Positions 43,111 to 51,854 of a DNA stretch of 64,000 nucleotides are shown in pieces; positions within the stretch are counted from its first letter, which is position 1, and the number at the start of each line of letters is the position of its first letter. This DNA comes from Clostridium sp. AM30-24 (GTDB lineage Bacteria > Bacillota > Clostridia > Lachnospirales > Lachnospiraceae), in contig NZ_QUJB01000007.1 of the NCBI RefSeq assembly GCF_003480435.1, forward strand, positions 62,001 through 126,000, written 5' to 3'. The position numbers and the translations under genes are program-made. The notes below the pieces were generated by a model that was given only the letters and a program-made list of their open reading frames with translations, searched no databases and was not told where the DNA came from.

Positions 43111-43233
43111 ATGGGAAATGCTGGAAGAATTGACATGAACAATATGTGTTGTTGCTGTTGCATGTGTACTTCCGGGCGTTTTTTACGGCCAGGTGTTTTG
43201 CTGTGCGGTCATGTACCTGTATACAGAAAATAG
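43111..43233 (+). CDS. Cysteine-rich leader peptide upstream of metNIQ
   Basis: 40-codon frame with an ideal AAAGGAG site. It starts MGNAGRID and continues MNNMCCCCCMC: five consecutive Cys codons (43147-43161), then Met and a sixth Cys. The sixth Cys codon is the first triplet of an RNA segment that can pair with the 5' arm of a downstream terminator. The layout is that of an amino-acid attenuation leader whose ribosome would stall when charged tRNA-Cys is scarce. It is not a known protein family. It is too short for ordinary gene finders. Confidence 0.75.
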   Translation: MGNAGRIDMNNMCCCCCMCTSGRFLRPGVLLCGHVPVYRK

Positions 43234-43289
43234 TTTCCTGTTAATGCCAGAGAATGCGCCCGGAAGTGTAAAAACTTCCGGGATTTTTT
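43165..43289 (+). promoter_or_regulatory. Attenuator: antiterminator and terminator upstream of metNIQ
   Basis: Segment 1 (43168-43178, ACTTCCGGGCG) complements segment 2 (43257-43267, CGCCCGGAAGT) over 11 perfect bases, about 15 with wobble. Segment 2 alternatively pairs with segment 3 (43274-43282, ACTTCCGGG), giving a 9-bp hairpin followed by ATTTTTT, an intrinsic terminator. Segments 1:2 and 2:3 exclude one another. Confidence 0.78.
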
Positions 43290-43290
43290 A

Positions 43291-43426
43291 TGTAACAGGA
43301 AATTCCGAGAAATTCCCTGTTACATAAAAAGGCACTGACGTGCCAAAGATGCGCACTCGCGCGAAGATGTAGATTGTCGCAAGCGACCGCGCGAGGCGCG
43401 AGAATGTGCCAAGGCACATTCTTTTT
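43291..43426 (+). repeat. Chain of hairpins between attenuator and metN
   Basis: A 14-bp hairpin with one mismatch (43291-43304 / 43311-43324), GGCAC/GTGCC (43331-43344), GTCGC/GCGAC (about 43377-43386), GCGCG/CGCGC (about 43389-43400) and GAATGTG/CACATTC (43402-43421) followed by TTTTT. The last looks like a second terminator 19 bases before the metN start. It reads as a GC-rich palindromic repeat unlike its surroundings. Confidence 0.55.
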
Positions 43427-43445
43427 CAGTTGGGAGGAAGAAACA

Positions 43446-44471
43446 TTGATCCAGATCGAACATGTAAGCAAAACCTTTTCCGGGAAAAACGGAACGGTCC
43501 ACGCGCTGGATGACGTGAGTATCCATGTGGAGAAAGGGGATATCTGTGGAATCATCGGATTTTCCGGAGCTGGAAAATCCACACTGATCCGCCTGATAAA
43601 TGGTCTTGAGACGGCGGACAGTGGAAAGGTGACTGTCTGCGGAAAGGAGCTTTCTGTATTAAAAAAACAGGAACTCAGAACATTGAGGAGAAAGATTGGA
43701 ATGGTATTCCAGCAATTTAACCTTCTGGAGTCCAAGACCGTGTACCACAACATCGCGCTGCCGCTGATCCTTGCTAAGACCCCAAAAGCGGAGATAGAAA
43801 AGAAAGTCATGGAAGTGTTAAAGATCGTTGAGCTGGAGGACAAAAAAGATACCTACATCAGCCAGCTTTCCGGCGGACAGAAGCAGCGTGTGGGGATCGC
43901 GAGAGCGCTGACGACGGATCCGGAGCTTCTTCTCTGTGACGAGGCTACAAGCGCTCTGGACCCGCAGACCACAGAGTCCATCTTAAAGCTTTTAAAACGG
44001 ATCAACCGGGAGATGGGGGTCACGATCTTACTCATCACACATCAGATGCAGGTCGTTCAGATGATCTGCAACAAGGTAGCGGTCATGGAGAGCGGAAAGA
44101 TCGTGGAGTCCGGAAGTGTCCTGGAGGTCTTTGGATCCCCAAAGATGCCGGTGACAAAGCGGTTTGTCCAGACAGTCATCCGGGATCAGATTCCGGACAG
44201 CATTGTGAGTCTCGTAAAGGAACAGAAGGAAAACTTCCGTGTGGACCGTCTGAAGTTTATCGGTTCCAGCGTGAAGTGTCCGGTGATCTCCGATATCTGT
44301 AAGACGGAAGGCATTGTTGTCAATATCCTCGGCGCTGCGGTGCAGGAGCTGGAAGACAGCGTTATGTGCGTATTTATTTTACAGCTTATCGGTGATGATA
44401 AGAGCATTGAGAAAGCGGAAGCGGAGATCGATAAGAACGGTGTTTTAAGAGAACGGCTGGAGGTGGAGTAA
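43446..44471 (+). CDS. metN: Methionine-type ABC transporter ATP-binding protein
   Basis: 341 residues. Walker A GFSGAGKST (38-46), signature LSGGQKQRVGIARAL, Walker B LLLCDEATSALDPQ and the C-terminal NIL regulatory domain (about 265-341) identify MetN, the ATPase of the D-/L-methionine importer; family members can also serve cystine or other sulphur compounds. The start is a TTG at 43446, 8 bases after GGGAGG; the open frame upstream runs through the hairpin chain and has no ribosome site. First gene of metNIQ, downstream of a Cys-codon attenuator. Confidence 0.93.
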   Translation: MIQIEHVSKTFSGKNGTVHALDDVSIHVEKGDICGIIGFSGAGKSTLIRLINGLETADSGKVTVCGKELSVLKKQELRTLRRKIGMVFQQFNLLESKTVYHNIALPLILAKTPKAEIEKKVMEVLKIVELEDKKDTYISQLSGGQKQRVGIARALTTDPELLLCDEATSALDPQTTESILKLLKRINREMGVTILLITHQMQVVQMICNKVAVMESGKIVESGSVLEVFGSPKMPVTKRFVQTVIRDQIPDSIVSLVKEQKENFRVDRLKFIGSSVKCPVISDICKTEGIVVNILGAAVQELEDSVMCVFILQLIGDDKSIEKAEAEIDKNGVLRERLEVE

Positions 44472-44472
44472 G

Positions 44473-45153
44473 ATGGAAGAACTCATGAAGACAAAAATTT
44501 TTAAAGTCACGGTGGAGCGCCTGATATTAAACGGTGGACAGACGTTATATATGGTGGGCTGGTCACTTCTGATCGGAACCATCATCGGAATGATTTTAGC
44601 TTTGATCCTGGTGCTCTGCAGAAAAGGCGGGCTGGCGGAGAACCGGCCGTTATATGTGATCGTCAGTGCCTATATCAATGTGGTGCGAAGCGTACCATTT
44701 GTCATTCTTCTTGTAACGATCATGCCGATCACCCGTGCCATCGTCGGAACGACCATTGGAAGCACGGCAGCGCTGGTACCGCTTGTGGTTTACATAAGTC
44801 CATACCTTGCAAGATTGATGGAGAACAGCCTGCTTGAGATCAATCCGGGAATTCTGGAGGCGGCGGAGGCCATGGGCGCGACAACCTGGCAGGTCATCCG
44901 GTATTTTCTGGTCCCTGAGACGTTAGGTTCCATGGTGCTGGCACTGACAACAGGAACCATCGGACTTCTCGGAGCGTCCGCAATGGCCGGATATGTCGGC
45001 GGCGGCGGAGTCGGTGACCTTGCGCTTACATATGGTTATGAGAAGATGAACACACCGCTCATGATCCTCACGGTTGTGATCCTGGTGATCCTTGTACAGC
45101 TTTTACAGATCCTTGGAAATACGATTTCAGGTAAGTTAAGACAGCATAAATAA
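44473..45153 (+). CDS. metI: Methionine-type ABC transporter permease
   Basis: 226 residues with five membrane segments. The EAA loop reads EAAEAMGATTWQVIRYFLVPETL, the docking site for MetN. The ATG is one base after the metN stop, with GGAGGTGG inside the metN end as ribosome site. Confidence 0.94.
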   Translation: MEELMKTKIFKVTVERLILNGGQTLYMVGWSLLIGTIIGMILALILVLCRKGGLAENRPLYVIVSAYINVVRSVPFVILLVTIMPITRAIVGTTIGSTAALVPLVVYISPYLARLMENSLLEINPGILEAAEAMGATTWQVIRYFLVPETLGSMVLALTTGTIGLLGASAMAGYVGGGGVGDLALTYGYEKMNTPLMILTVVILVILVQLLQILGNTISGKLRQHK

Positions 45154-45272
45154 AAAGACAGGAGGTCACCTCACGACACCCTGTAAATAAAAATTAAGAA
45201 AATAAAAAAGAAAGGTGCGGCTGCCCCACCAAAATGCGACATAAAAGGGCAGACGCGAGAGGAGAAAAGATT

Positions 45273-46160
45273 ATGAGAAAAGTGATTGCAGGAATACTTA
45301 TGGGAGCGGCAGTTTTAAGCCTTGCGGCATGCGGAAAGAGTGAAACTGCACAGACAACAGCGGCACAGGCGGCTGAGAGTAAGGACACACAGGCGGACAG
45401 CAAAGCAGCGGCAGCGGACACAGCAGACAAGAAAGAGATCGTCTATGGAAAATCCCAGGGACCGTACACCGAGCTTTTTGAGGCAGCGATCGTTCCGATC
45501 CTTGAGAAGGAGGGATATACCATAAAAGGCGTTGATTTCTCGGAGCTTCAGACCGCAGATATCGGCTTAAATGATGGGGATGTCGATGTCAATGTTGAGC
45601 AGCATACTGCTTATATGGAGAATTTTAATAAGAATTACAATGCGGACTTCGTTGCGATCTGCCCGATCCCGACGGTACCGGCAGGTGTTTATTCCGAAAA
45701 ATACAAATCCGTGGATGAGATTCCGGACGGTGCAAAAGTCGCAGTTCCGAATGATGCCGCCAACACTGCAAGATGCTATCTGATGCTTCAGAAGATCGGC
45801 TGGATCAAACTCGCGGATGACGTAGATCCGTCTGCAGTAACTCAGGATGATATTGTTGAGAACCCGCACAACATTGAGTTTACAGAGATGAAGAGCTTAA
45901 CGATCCCGGCAGCGATCCAGGATTTTGACTATGTGGCGATCACCGGCAGTGTTGTATATAACGCAGGCATTGATCCATCCACAGCGCTTGCAATGGAGGA
46001 TATCCAGGATCATCTGGTACTCCAGGTTGTTGTTAAGGAAAAGAATAAGGACGCAGAGTGGGCAAAAGCGATCGTAGACGCTTATCATTCTGATGAGTTC
46101 AAGCAGTACATGGAAGAAAACAACGACGGATTATGGTGGATCCCGGATGAGTTAAAATAA
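45273..46160 (+). CDS. metQ: Methionine-type ABC transporter substrate-binding lipoprotein
   Basis: 295 residues of the NlpA/MetQ family. Lipobox LSLAAC near residues 15-20 predicts a membrane-anchored lipoprotein; a Thr/Ala/Ser spacer follows, then the binding fold with DGDVDVNVEQHTAYMENFNKNY and VAVPNDAANTARCYLMLQKIG. The ATG at 45273 follows AGAGGAG; 13 upstream in-frame codons are rejected. The binding-pocket residues do not let me separate methionine from cystine or other sulphur substrates. Confidence 0.92.
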   Translation: MRKVIAGILMGAAVLSLAACGKSETAQTTAAQAAESKDTQADSKAAAADTADKKEIVYGKSQGPYTELFEAAIVPILEKEGYTIKGVDFSELQTADIGLNDGDVDVNVEQHTAYMENFNKNYNADFVAICPIPTVPAGVYSEKYKSVDEIPDGAKVAVPNDAANTARCYLMLQKIGWIKLADDVDPSAVTQDDIVENPHNIEFTEMKSLTIPAAIQDFDYVAITGSVVYNAGIDPSTALAMEDIQDHLVLQVVVKEKNKDAEWAKAIVDAYHSDEFKQYMEENNDGLWWIPDELK

Positions 46161-46201
46161 GTTGGTTGTGTTGTAAAGCCGAATTGGTAGCGCAAAATTT
46201 A

Positions 46202-46258
46202 AGTGCTGTGAAAGTTAACTAATAGATGAAAAGTAGTTGACTTTCATGGCGCTTTTTT
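46202..46258 (+). terminator. Terminator of metNIQ
   Basis: AGTGC..TGAAAGTTAACTA pairs with TAGTTGACTTTCA..GCGCT, followed by TTTTTT. Confidence 0.9.
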
Positions 46259-46263
46259 GTATA

Positions 46264-46298
46264 ATTGTAAACTATAATGTGAAATGAAAGTTTACAAT
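46264..46298. promoter_or_regulatory. BirA operator over the bioB promoter
   Basis: ATTGTAAACT (46264-46273), 15-base spacer, AGTTTACAAT (46289-46298): a perfect dyad matching the BirA consensus TTGTAAACC-N14-16-GGTTTACAA. It overlaps a perfect TATAAT at 46273-46278, so bound BirA would block transcription of bioB. Confidence 0.8.
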
Positions 46299-46411
46299 CG
46301 TGGATAAAAACGGATAAAGAAATACAGCAGACAGGCAGAAAAAAGGGATCAAAGCCCTGATTCCGAAAACAGCGATTGCACATAAAATTCAGGAAAAATG
46401 AGGAGAATACT

Positions 46412-47395
46412 ATGGACGCACTGACACTGGCACAGGAAATTATCGACGGAAGAAGAATCACAAGAGAGGATGACTTAAATTTCTTCCTGACATGCGATTT
46501 AAAAGAACTCTGCGAGGGAGCAGACCGGATCCGCAAGGCATGTGTGGGAGATAAGGTCGACCTCTGTTCGATTATCAATGGACGGAGCGGACGATGTCCG
46601 GAGGATTGCAAGTACTGTGCGCAGTCAGCGCATCATCACACAAACTGTGAGGTCTATGATTTTCTTCCGGAGGAAGAGATCGTAAAGATGTGCCATGTCC
46701 ATGAGGATGAGGGCGTAGACCGTTTCTCTATTGTTACATCGGGAAAAGCACTGACCGGTGAGGAGTTTGAGAAGGCGATTCATGCTTACGAGACCATGAA
46801 AAAAGAATGTAAGATCGGTCTCTGCGCATCCATGGGATTCGTGAGCGCGGAGCAGCTTCACCGCCTGCATGAGGCCGGAGTTACAAGCTATCATCATAAC
46901 ATCGAGACCTCCAGAAGAAACTTCCCGAATATCTGCACCACCCATACCTACGACATGAAGATCAATACGCTGAAGATGATCAAGGATGAGGGAATGTGCG
47001 CATGTTCCGGCGGGATCATCGGAATGGGAGAGACCTGGGAGGATCGCCTTGACATGGCGGTCAGCCTTGCTGAGCTTGGAATCGATTCCATCCCGTTAAA
47101 TGCCCTGATGCCGATTCCGGGAACACCGCTTGAGCATCTGGAGAGAATCTCCGAGGACGATATTCTCCGTACCATCGCGCTGTTCCGGTACATCAACCCG
47201 GAAGCGAACATCCGCCTTGGCGCAGGCCGCGCACTTCTCACAAACGATGGAGAGACGGCGTTCTGCTCCGGCGCATCCGCAACGATCACCGGAAATATGC
47301 TGACAACGGTCGCATGCGCGACGATCCGCAGTGATAAGAAGATGCTGGAAGGTCTTGGAAGAGACGTGACACCGGATTATATGAAAGAAAATTAA
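46412..47395 (+). CDS. bioB: Biotin synthase
   Basis: 327-residue radical SAM enzyme converting dethiobiotin to biotin. The radical SAM cluster ligands are C62, C66 and C69 in CPEDCKYCAQS; the following SYHHNIETS, CSGGIIGMGETWEDR and IRLGAGR segments fit BioB, the last two around the auxiliary iron-sulphur cluster and substrate. The ATG at 46412 follows GAGGAG; 12 upstream codons lie before it. It is monocistronic in the window; no bioA, bioD or bioF is present, so the dethiobiotin source is elsewhere or external. Confidence 0.95.
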   Translation: MDALTLAQEIIDGRRITREDDLNFFLTCDLKELCEGADRIRKACVGDKVDLCSIINGRSGRCPEDCKYCAQSAHHHTNCEVYDFLPEEEIVKMCHVHEDEGVDRFSIVTSGKALTGEEFEKAIHAYETMKKECKIGLCASMGFVSAEQLHRLHEAGVTSYHHNIETSRRNFPNICTTHTYDMKINTLKMIKDEGMCACSGGIIGMGETWEDRLDMAVSLAELGIDSIPLNALMPIPGTPLEHLERISEDDILRTIALFRYINPEANIRLGAGRALLTNDGETAFCSGASATITGNMLTTVACATIRSDKKMLEGLGRDVTPDYMKEN

Positions 47396-47487
47396 AAATA
47401 TCCGCCCGGCAGACCTGTGGGCCTGCTTGGCGGCTCACAGTCAGGTATGAAATGTATCCATGAGGAATCGGCTATGGAAGGAGAAGA

Positions 47488-48066
47488 TCAGATCTCCTTC
47501 TCACAGCACCAGTATTCTACCCCATGATACATACATTCCCCGACTGTAGGAAAACGCAGTTTCCGATATGCGTGGAGTGCTATTCTGTTTGTCTTGGCAA
47601 CGAGATAGCGCACGCCCCGGAAACCGCGTTTTTTTGCTTCCAGAGAAGCACAGGAGAAGAGCTTTCCGGAGATTCCGCAGCCCTGATATTTCAGAGAGAC
47701 TGCCACGCGGGCGAATTCCACAGATGGTTTGAGGAAATCCGCCCAGCAGGGCAGGAGGTCCGTCTCCGGGTCCGCGTCGAAGGAGATGACACCCGCGAGA
47801 TCATGGCCGGTCTTTGTCTTTAAACAGAACAGGGCATTTCTGGAAAGGTCGAAATTGATCGTCTCAGCGGACGGGTAATCGTCGGTCCAGGCACAGAATT
47901 CCCTGCCGAGGTGAGAGCGGTAAAGATTTAGGATCGCTTCCGCGTCGGACGGATCTGCAGGAGTGAAAACGAGTTCAGAGAGAAATTCCTGTTTTTCGTA
48001 CCATTTCCGGAAACCGTCGACTGTGAGGCAGCGTTTATGGAGTTCTTTTTCAAATTCTGAATTCAT
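47488..48066 (-). CDS. GNAT family N-acetyltransferase
   Basis: 192 residues. The N-terminal 30 residues form an extra helix; the GNAT core follows with VEFARVAVSLKYQGCGISGKLFSCASLEAKKRGFRGVRYLVAKTNRIALHAYRKLRFPTVG, containing the acetyl-CoA loop (Q/R-x-x-G-x-G/A, here KYQGCGISGKL). The substrate is not predictable. The frame is intact and starts with an ATG; the tauE-like gene lies downstream of nothing obvious in common. Confidence 0.8.
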   Translation of the reverse strand: MNSEFEKELHKRCLTVDGFRKWYEKQEFLSELVFTPADPSDAEAILNLYRSHLGREFCAWTDDYPSAETINFDLSRNALFCLKTKTGHDLAGVISFDADPETDLLPCWADFLKPSVEFARVAVSLKYQGCGISGKLFSCASLEAKKRGFRGVRYLVAKTNRIALHAYRKLRFPTVGECMYHGVEYWCCEKEI

Positions 48067-48188
48067 AACTGTATTTTCCCCGAATCAAAAGATCCGGCGA
48101 TTCTGCCGGATCGGATATTGCAAATATTAGTTATCTGCCATGCAGTCGATGAAAGATTTCGGCGGCATGCCTGACAGATCCATATGCA

Positions 48189-48953
48189 TCAGGCACCAAG
48201 AATCTCACTCAGTGTTTTTACAAAGAAGATCACCAGTACCACCATCATCAACGGTTTTACAAACTTCGCGCCGCCCTTGTCGAAGCAGCGGGTTCCGAGA
48301 TAGTTTCCGGCGATGCTGAAGACTCCGGCGACGAGGCCAAGAAGGAGAATCACCTTTCCGTTTATGAGATAGACGGCAAGAGCTGTCAGGTTCGTTGTCA
48401 GGTTGATGGCCTTTGTGATCCCGTTCGCTTCTTTTAATCCCATGTGGGCAACACCGGTGAGGAGAAGCAGCAGGAATGTTCCTGTCCCAGGTCCATAAAA
48501 GCCGTCATAGATGCCGATGAGGAAGGCGATCAGCGCACTGAACAGGATCATCCTGCGGACCGGAAACGCCTCCTTTTCGCCCACGAAGGGTTTTCCGAAT
48601 GTGAGATAGAGGGCGGTACAGGGCAGTACCACGAGGATCAGCCGTTTAAAATAGTAATCATCCAACCGCAGGGCAAGTTTTGCGCCAAGGGAGGAGCCGA
48701 TGAGGGCTGTAATGATACAGAGCAGCGCATTCTTCCACGCAATGTAACCGCTTTTTGCGAACCGCGCCGTTGCCAGTGTGGTTCCCATTCCGGAGCTCAA
48801 TTTGTTTGTCCCGATCGCGAAATGGACCGGAAGACCGGCAATCATGTAGGCCGGGAGTGAGATCAGGCCACCGCCTCCGGCAACCGCGTCGACAAATCCG
48901 GCGAGAAACACCAGCGGGCAGACGATCAGAAAGTGCATCAGATGTAATTCCAT
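48189..48953 (-). CDS. TSUP (TauE/SafE) family membrane transporter
   Basis: 254 residues with about eight membrane segments. The N-terminal LVFLAGFVDAVAGGGGLISLPAYMIAGLPVHFAIGTNKLSSGMGTTLATARFA and the second-half GIYDGFYGPGTGTFLLLLLTG are the TSUP repeat motifs. The family exports or imports sulphite, sulphonates or organosulphur compounds. AAGGGGAAT precedes the ATG on the minus strand. Substrate unknown. The gap to the GNAT gene (48067-48188) contains only an 18-codon frame that I do not call. Confidence 0.88.
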   Translation of the reverse strand: MELHLMHFLIVCPLVFLAGFVDAVAGGGGLISLPAYMIAGLPVHFAIGTNKLSSGMGTTLATARFAKSGYIAWKNALLCIITALIGSSLGAKLALRLDDYYFKRLILVVLPCTALYLTFGKPFVGEKEAFPVRRMILFSALIAFLIGIYDGFYGPGTGTFLLLLLTGVAHMGLKEANGITKAINLTTNLTALAVYLINGKVILLLGLVAGVFSIAGNYLGTRCFDKGGAKFVKPLMMVVLVIFFVKTLSEILGA

Positions 48954-49239
48954 AGTAGTAATTCCCCTTAAGTATGATTTGATTGGGCGTATCGTCTCCG
49001 CTGCCGATTCACAAAATACGGATCACGCACGCTTTTTTGCCCAATATAGCATAATTTAAGAAAAATTGCAATGAAGGAAGAGGAGCAGCCGGGAGGAATA
49101 TGGGAGCTTCGCGGCGAAGCTGTGGAGCCGGACGGGAAATTCCACTCGCACATCGTAAAAATGCCCTTGTTTTTATAGGACTGATTCGGTAAAATAGAGA
49201 CAGGCAGAACGATCCCCCTGATGATTCAGGAGGGAACAT

Positions 49240-49923
49240 ATGAAAGATCATAAGAAAAAAATTCTGACGGCTGCGGCTTTCCTAATCGCAGCCGGTCTTG
49301 TGTTTGGACTGACTGGAAGCAGAGAGAGCGCCCGGGAACTGGATGATACCGGAGCAATCGTTATGAACAGCGGCGGGAACCGGGAACCCGGAGAACAGGC
49401 TGAGGACGAAAATATCAGTGCGCCGGAAAACAATACTCCGGAAGACCGGAGAGATGTGGGAAACTCTGAAAAATCAGGTATTTATGTGTATATCTGCGGA
49501 GAGGTGATAAACCCGGGCGTATATGAACTCTCCGGGGACAGCCGGATCTACGAGGCGGTGGATGCCGCCGGGGGATTTACGGAGAACGCGGCGAGGGAAT
49601 GTGTGAATCTTGCCTCAAAGGTTTCTGACGGGATGCAGATCACGATCTATAACAGGGAAGAAGCTGCATCGCTTCAGGCAGACAGTGCGTCAGTGGATGG
49701 AAATGCCGGGAAAAGCGGAACTTCCGGTTCCGGTCTTGTGAATCTGAACACAGCAACAAAAGAAGAACTGATGACTTTAAAGGGAATCGGGGAATCGAAG
49801 GCCGAGGATATTATCCGCTATCGTGAAAAGAGTGGCGGATTTAAGAAAATTGAAGATATCATGAAGATCTCCGGTATCAAGGAAAACGGGTTTCAGAAGA
49901 TCAGGGACAGTATTACGGTATGA
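49240..49923 (+). CDS. comEA: ComEA-like competence protein (SLBB + helix-hairpin-helix)
   Basis: 227 residues. A membrane anchor covers about 6-25 (ILTAAAFLIAAGLVFGLTG), an acidic linker follows, then a SLBB-type domain (about 78-130, IYVYICGEVINPGVYELSGDSRIYEAVDAAGGF) and a double helix-hairpin-helix DNA-binding domain (about 165-227, LVNLNTATKEELMTLKGIGESKAEDIIRYRE). ComEA binds double-stranded DNA outside the membrane during uptake. AGGAGGG precedes the ATG. comEC is not adjacent. Confidence 0.9.
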   Translation: MKDHKKKILTAAAFLIAAGLVFGLTGSRESARELDDTGAIVMNSGGNREPGEQAEDENISAPENNTPEDRRDVGNSEKSGIYVYICGEVINPGVYELSGDSRIYEAVDAAGGFTENAARECVNLASKVSDGMQITIYNREEAASLQADSASVDGNAGKSGTSGSGLVNLNTATKEELMTLKGIGESKAEDIIRYREKSGGFKKIEDIMKISGIKENGFQKIRDSITV

Positions 49924-50019
49924 TGAGCTGAAAAACAGGAAACGCAGGGCAAGTGACAGACAATAAGAAAAAGCAGCAGGAGATGGCCTGCGTATTACAG
50001 CAAAACGTGGAGGAGAAAA

Positions 50020-50718
50020 ATGGCAAGAGTTCTGGTGGTAGATGATGAAAAACTGATCGTGAAAGGAATCCGTTTCAGTCTGGAACAGGACGGATATGAG
50101 GTGGACTGCGCTTACGATGGTGATGAGGCGATCGAGAGGGCAAAAGAACGGGAGTACGATGTGGTCCTTTTGGACGTCATGCTTCCGGGACACGATGGAT
50201 TTGAGGTCTGCCAGACGATCCGTGAGTTTTCTGAGATGCCGATCATTATGCTGACGGCTAAGGGAGATGATATGGATAAGATCCTGGGATTGGAGTACGG
50301 CGCGGATGACTATATCACAAAGCCGTTCAATATTCTGGAAGTAAAAGCACGGATCAAGGCGATCATCCGCAGAAACAATAAGAAGAGCGGCGGAGCGAAG
50401 CGTCAGGCATCCAATGTTGTGACAGAGGGCGATCTGAAGCTTGACAGAGAGAGCCGCAGAGTCTTTATCAAAGATAAGGAGATCAACCTGACGGCGAAGG
50501 AATTTGATCTGCTGGAGCTTCTTGTCACAAATCCGAACAAGGTATACAGCCGCGAGACCCTGCTCGAGTATGTATGGGGAAATAAGGCGATGGTGAATGG
50601 GGACGTCCGTACCGTGGATGTGCATGTGAGAAGACTTCGTGAGAAGATCGAGCCGAGCCCGAGTGACCCGAAGTATGTGCATACAAAGTGGGGAGTGGGG
50701 TACTTCTTCCGCGCATAG
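50020..50718 (+). CDS. OmpR/PhoB family response regulator, orphan
   Basis: 232 residues. The receiver has acidic residues in VVDDE, the phospho-acceptor at about Asp52-53 in VVLLDVMLPGHDGF, the conserved Thr in MLTAKG and Lys in YITKPFN. The C-terminal winged helix (about 130-230) contains LTAKEFDLLELLVTNPNKVYSRETLLEYVWG and RTVDVHVRRLREKIE. The sequence is of the WalR/PhoP type. No histidine kinase gene is adjacent; the next gene is a GNAT enzyme. GTGGAGG precedes the ATG. Confidence 0.9.
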   Translation: MARVLVVDDEKLIVKGIRFSLEQDGYEVDCAYDGDEAIERAKEREYDVVLLDVMLPGHDGFEVCQTIREFSEMPIIMLTAKGDDMDKILGLEYGADDYITKPFNILEVKARIKAIIRRNNKKSGGAKRQASNVVTEGDLKLDRESRRVFIKDKEINLTAKEFDLLELLVTNPNKVYSRETLLEYVWGNKAMVNGDVRTVDVHVRRLREKIEPSPSDPKYVHTKWGVGYFFRA

Positions 50719-50750
50719 CCCTGAGTTGGGGCCTGCCCCAATTCAGGGCT
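50717..50750 (+). terminator. Hairpin after the response regulator
   Basis: AGCCCTGAGTTGGGG pairs with CCCCAATTCAGGGCT (one G-T pair, 4-base loop) immediately at the stop codon. There is no T tract, so it may protect the mRNA end rather than terminate. Confidence 0.5.
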
Positions 50751-50800
50751 CCACTGCATAGCCGCCAGCAAATTTAATTGAAATAAAGGAGAAAATATTT

Positions 50801-51295
50801 ATGACATACACAATTCGTCCGGTCCGCCCGTCGGACCTTGCGGCAGTTACCGGGGTGGAGGCAGTCTGCTTCCCGGCAGCGGAAGCTGCCACAGAGGATT
50901 CGCTGAAAGCCCGCATTGCGGCATTCCCGGAGTGCTTTTTTGTTGCGGAATCCGACGGAACAATCATTGGTTTCATCAACGGCTGCGCCACAGATTCAGA
51001 AACGATTCACGATGAGATGTATGAAAACTCCGCCTGCCACAAGCCGGACGGCGCGTACCAGTCGATCTTCGGCCTTGATGTGATCCCGGACTGCCGGTTT
51101 CAGGGAATCGCGGCAGCACTCATGAACCACATGATCGAGGACGCAAAAAAGAAAGGCAGAAAAGGCCTGATCCTTACCTGTAAGGACCGTCTGATCCACT
51201 ATTATGCAAAATTTGGATACAAAAACATGGGTGTCTCCGAATCTGTCCATGGCGGGGCAGTCTGGTACGACATGATTCTGAAATTCGAGGCGTAA
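50801..51295 (+). CDS. GNAT family N-acetyltransferase
   Basis: 164 residues. [26 protein letters not shown] at the start and [55 protein letters not shown] in the core place it with the arylalkylamine-type GNAT group; the acetyl-CoA loop is [16 protein letters not shown] precedes the ATG. It is 5 bases from rlmH and probably shares its transcript. Substrate unknown. Confidence 0.85.
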   Translation: MTYTIRPVRPSDLAAVTGVEAVCFPAAEAATEDSLKARIAAFPECFFVAESDGTIIGFINGCATDSETIHDEMYENSACHKPDGAYQSIFGLDVIPDCRFQGIAAALMNHMIEDAKKKGRKGLILTCKDRLIHYYAKFGYKNMGVSESVHGGAVWYDMILKFEA

Positions 51296-51300
51296 ATCGT

Positions 51301-51780
51301 ATGAAGATCACACTGATCACGGTTGGAAAAATCAAGGAAAAGTTCTTTCAGGATGCCATCGCGGAATATTCCAAGCGCCTGAGCCGGTACTGCAGGCTGG
51401 AGATCCTTCAGGTGGCGGATGAGAAGACGCCGGACGGAGCCAGCGAGGCGGTGGAGACGCAGATCAAGGAAAAAGAGGGCGAGCGGATCCTTTCCAATAT
51501 TAAGGACGGAAGCTTCGTCGTCGCCCTTGCGATCAACGGAAATATGCTGGATTCTGAGGAACTTGCGGCAAAAATAGAAAAATGGGGCGTGTCTGGGATC
51601 AGCCAGATCGTGTTTGTCATCGGCGGATCATTAGGACTCTCAAATCAGGTTTTGGGACGGGCCGACTACAAACTGAGTTTTTCAAAGATGACATTCCCGC
51701 ATCAGCTCATGCGGGTCGTTCTTCTGGAGCAGATCTACCGGAGTTACCGGATCATTCAGGGAGAACCGTATCATAAATAG
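51301..51780 (+). CDS. rlmH: 23S rRNA (pseudouridine-1915 N3)-methyltransferase
   Basis: 159-residue SPOUT methyltransferase that methylates pseudouridine 1915 in helix 69 of 23S r[33 protein letters not shown] opens the protein; [10 protein letters not shown] and the C-terminal [35 protein letters not shown] form the trefoil knot and SAM site. Full length. Confidence 0.96.
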   Translation: MKITLITVGKIKEKFFQDAIAEYSKRLSRYCRLEILQVADEKTPDGASEAVETQIKEKEGERILSNIKDGSFVVALAINGNMLDSEELAAKIEKWGVSGISQIVFVIGGSLGLSNQVLGRADYKLSFSKMTFPHQLMRVVLLEQIYRSYRIIQGEPYHK

Positions 51781-51854
51781 AGCGCGAAAAAAGCTGCAGA
51801 CTGCTGAGGGAGGCATAAACAGCAGCGGGGGACTTGGCAAGGAGGCAAAAACGA

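Noticed and set aside
48127-48183. 18-codon minus-strand frame after tauE
   Set aside because: Natural-looking sequence (DLSGMPPKSF) but too short, no ribosome site; may be the tail of a lost gene.
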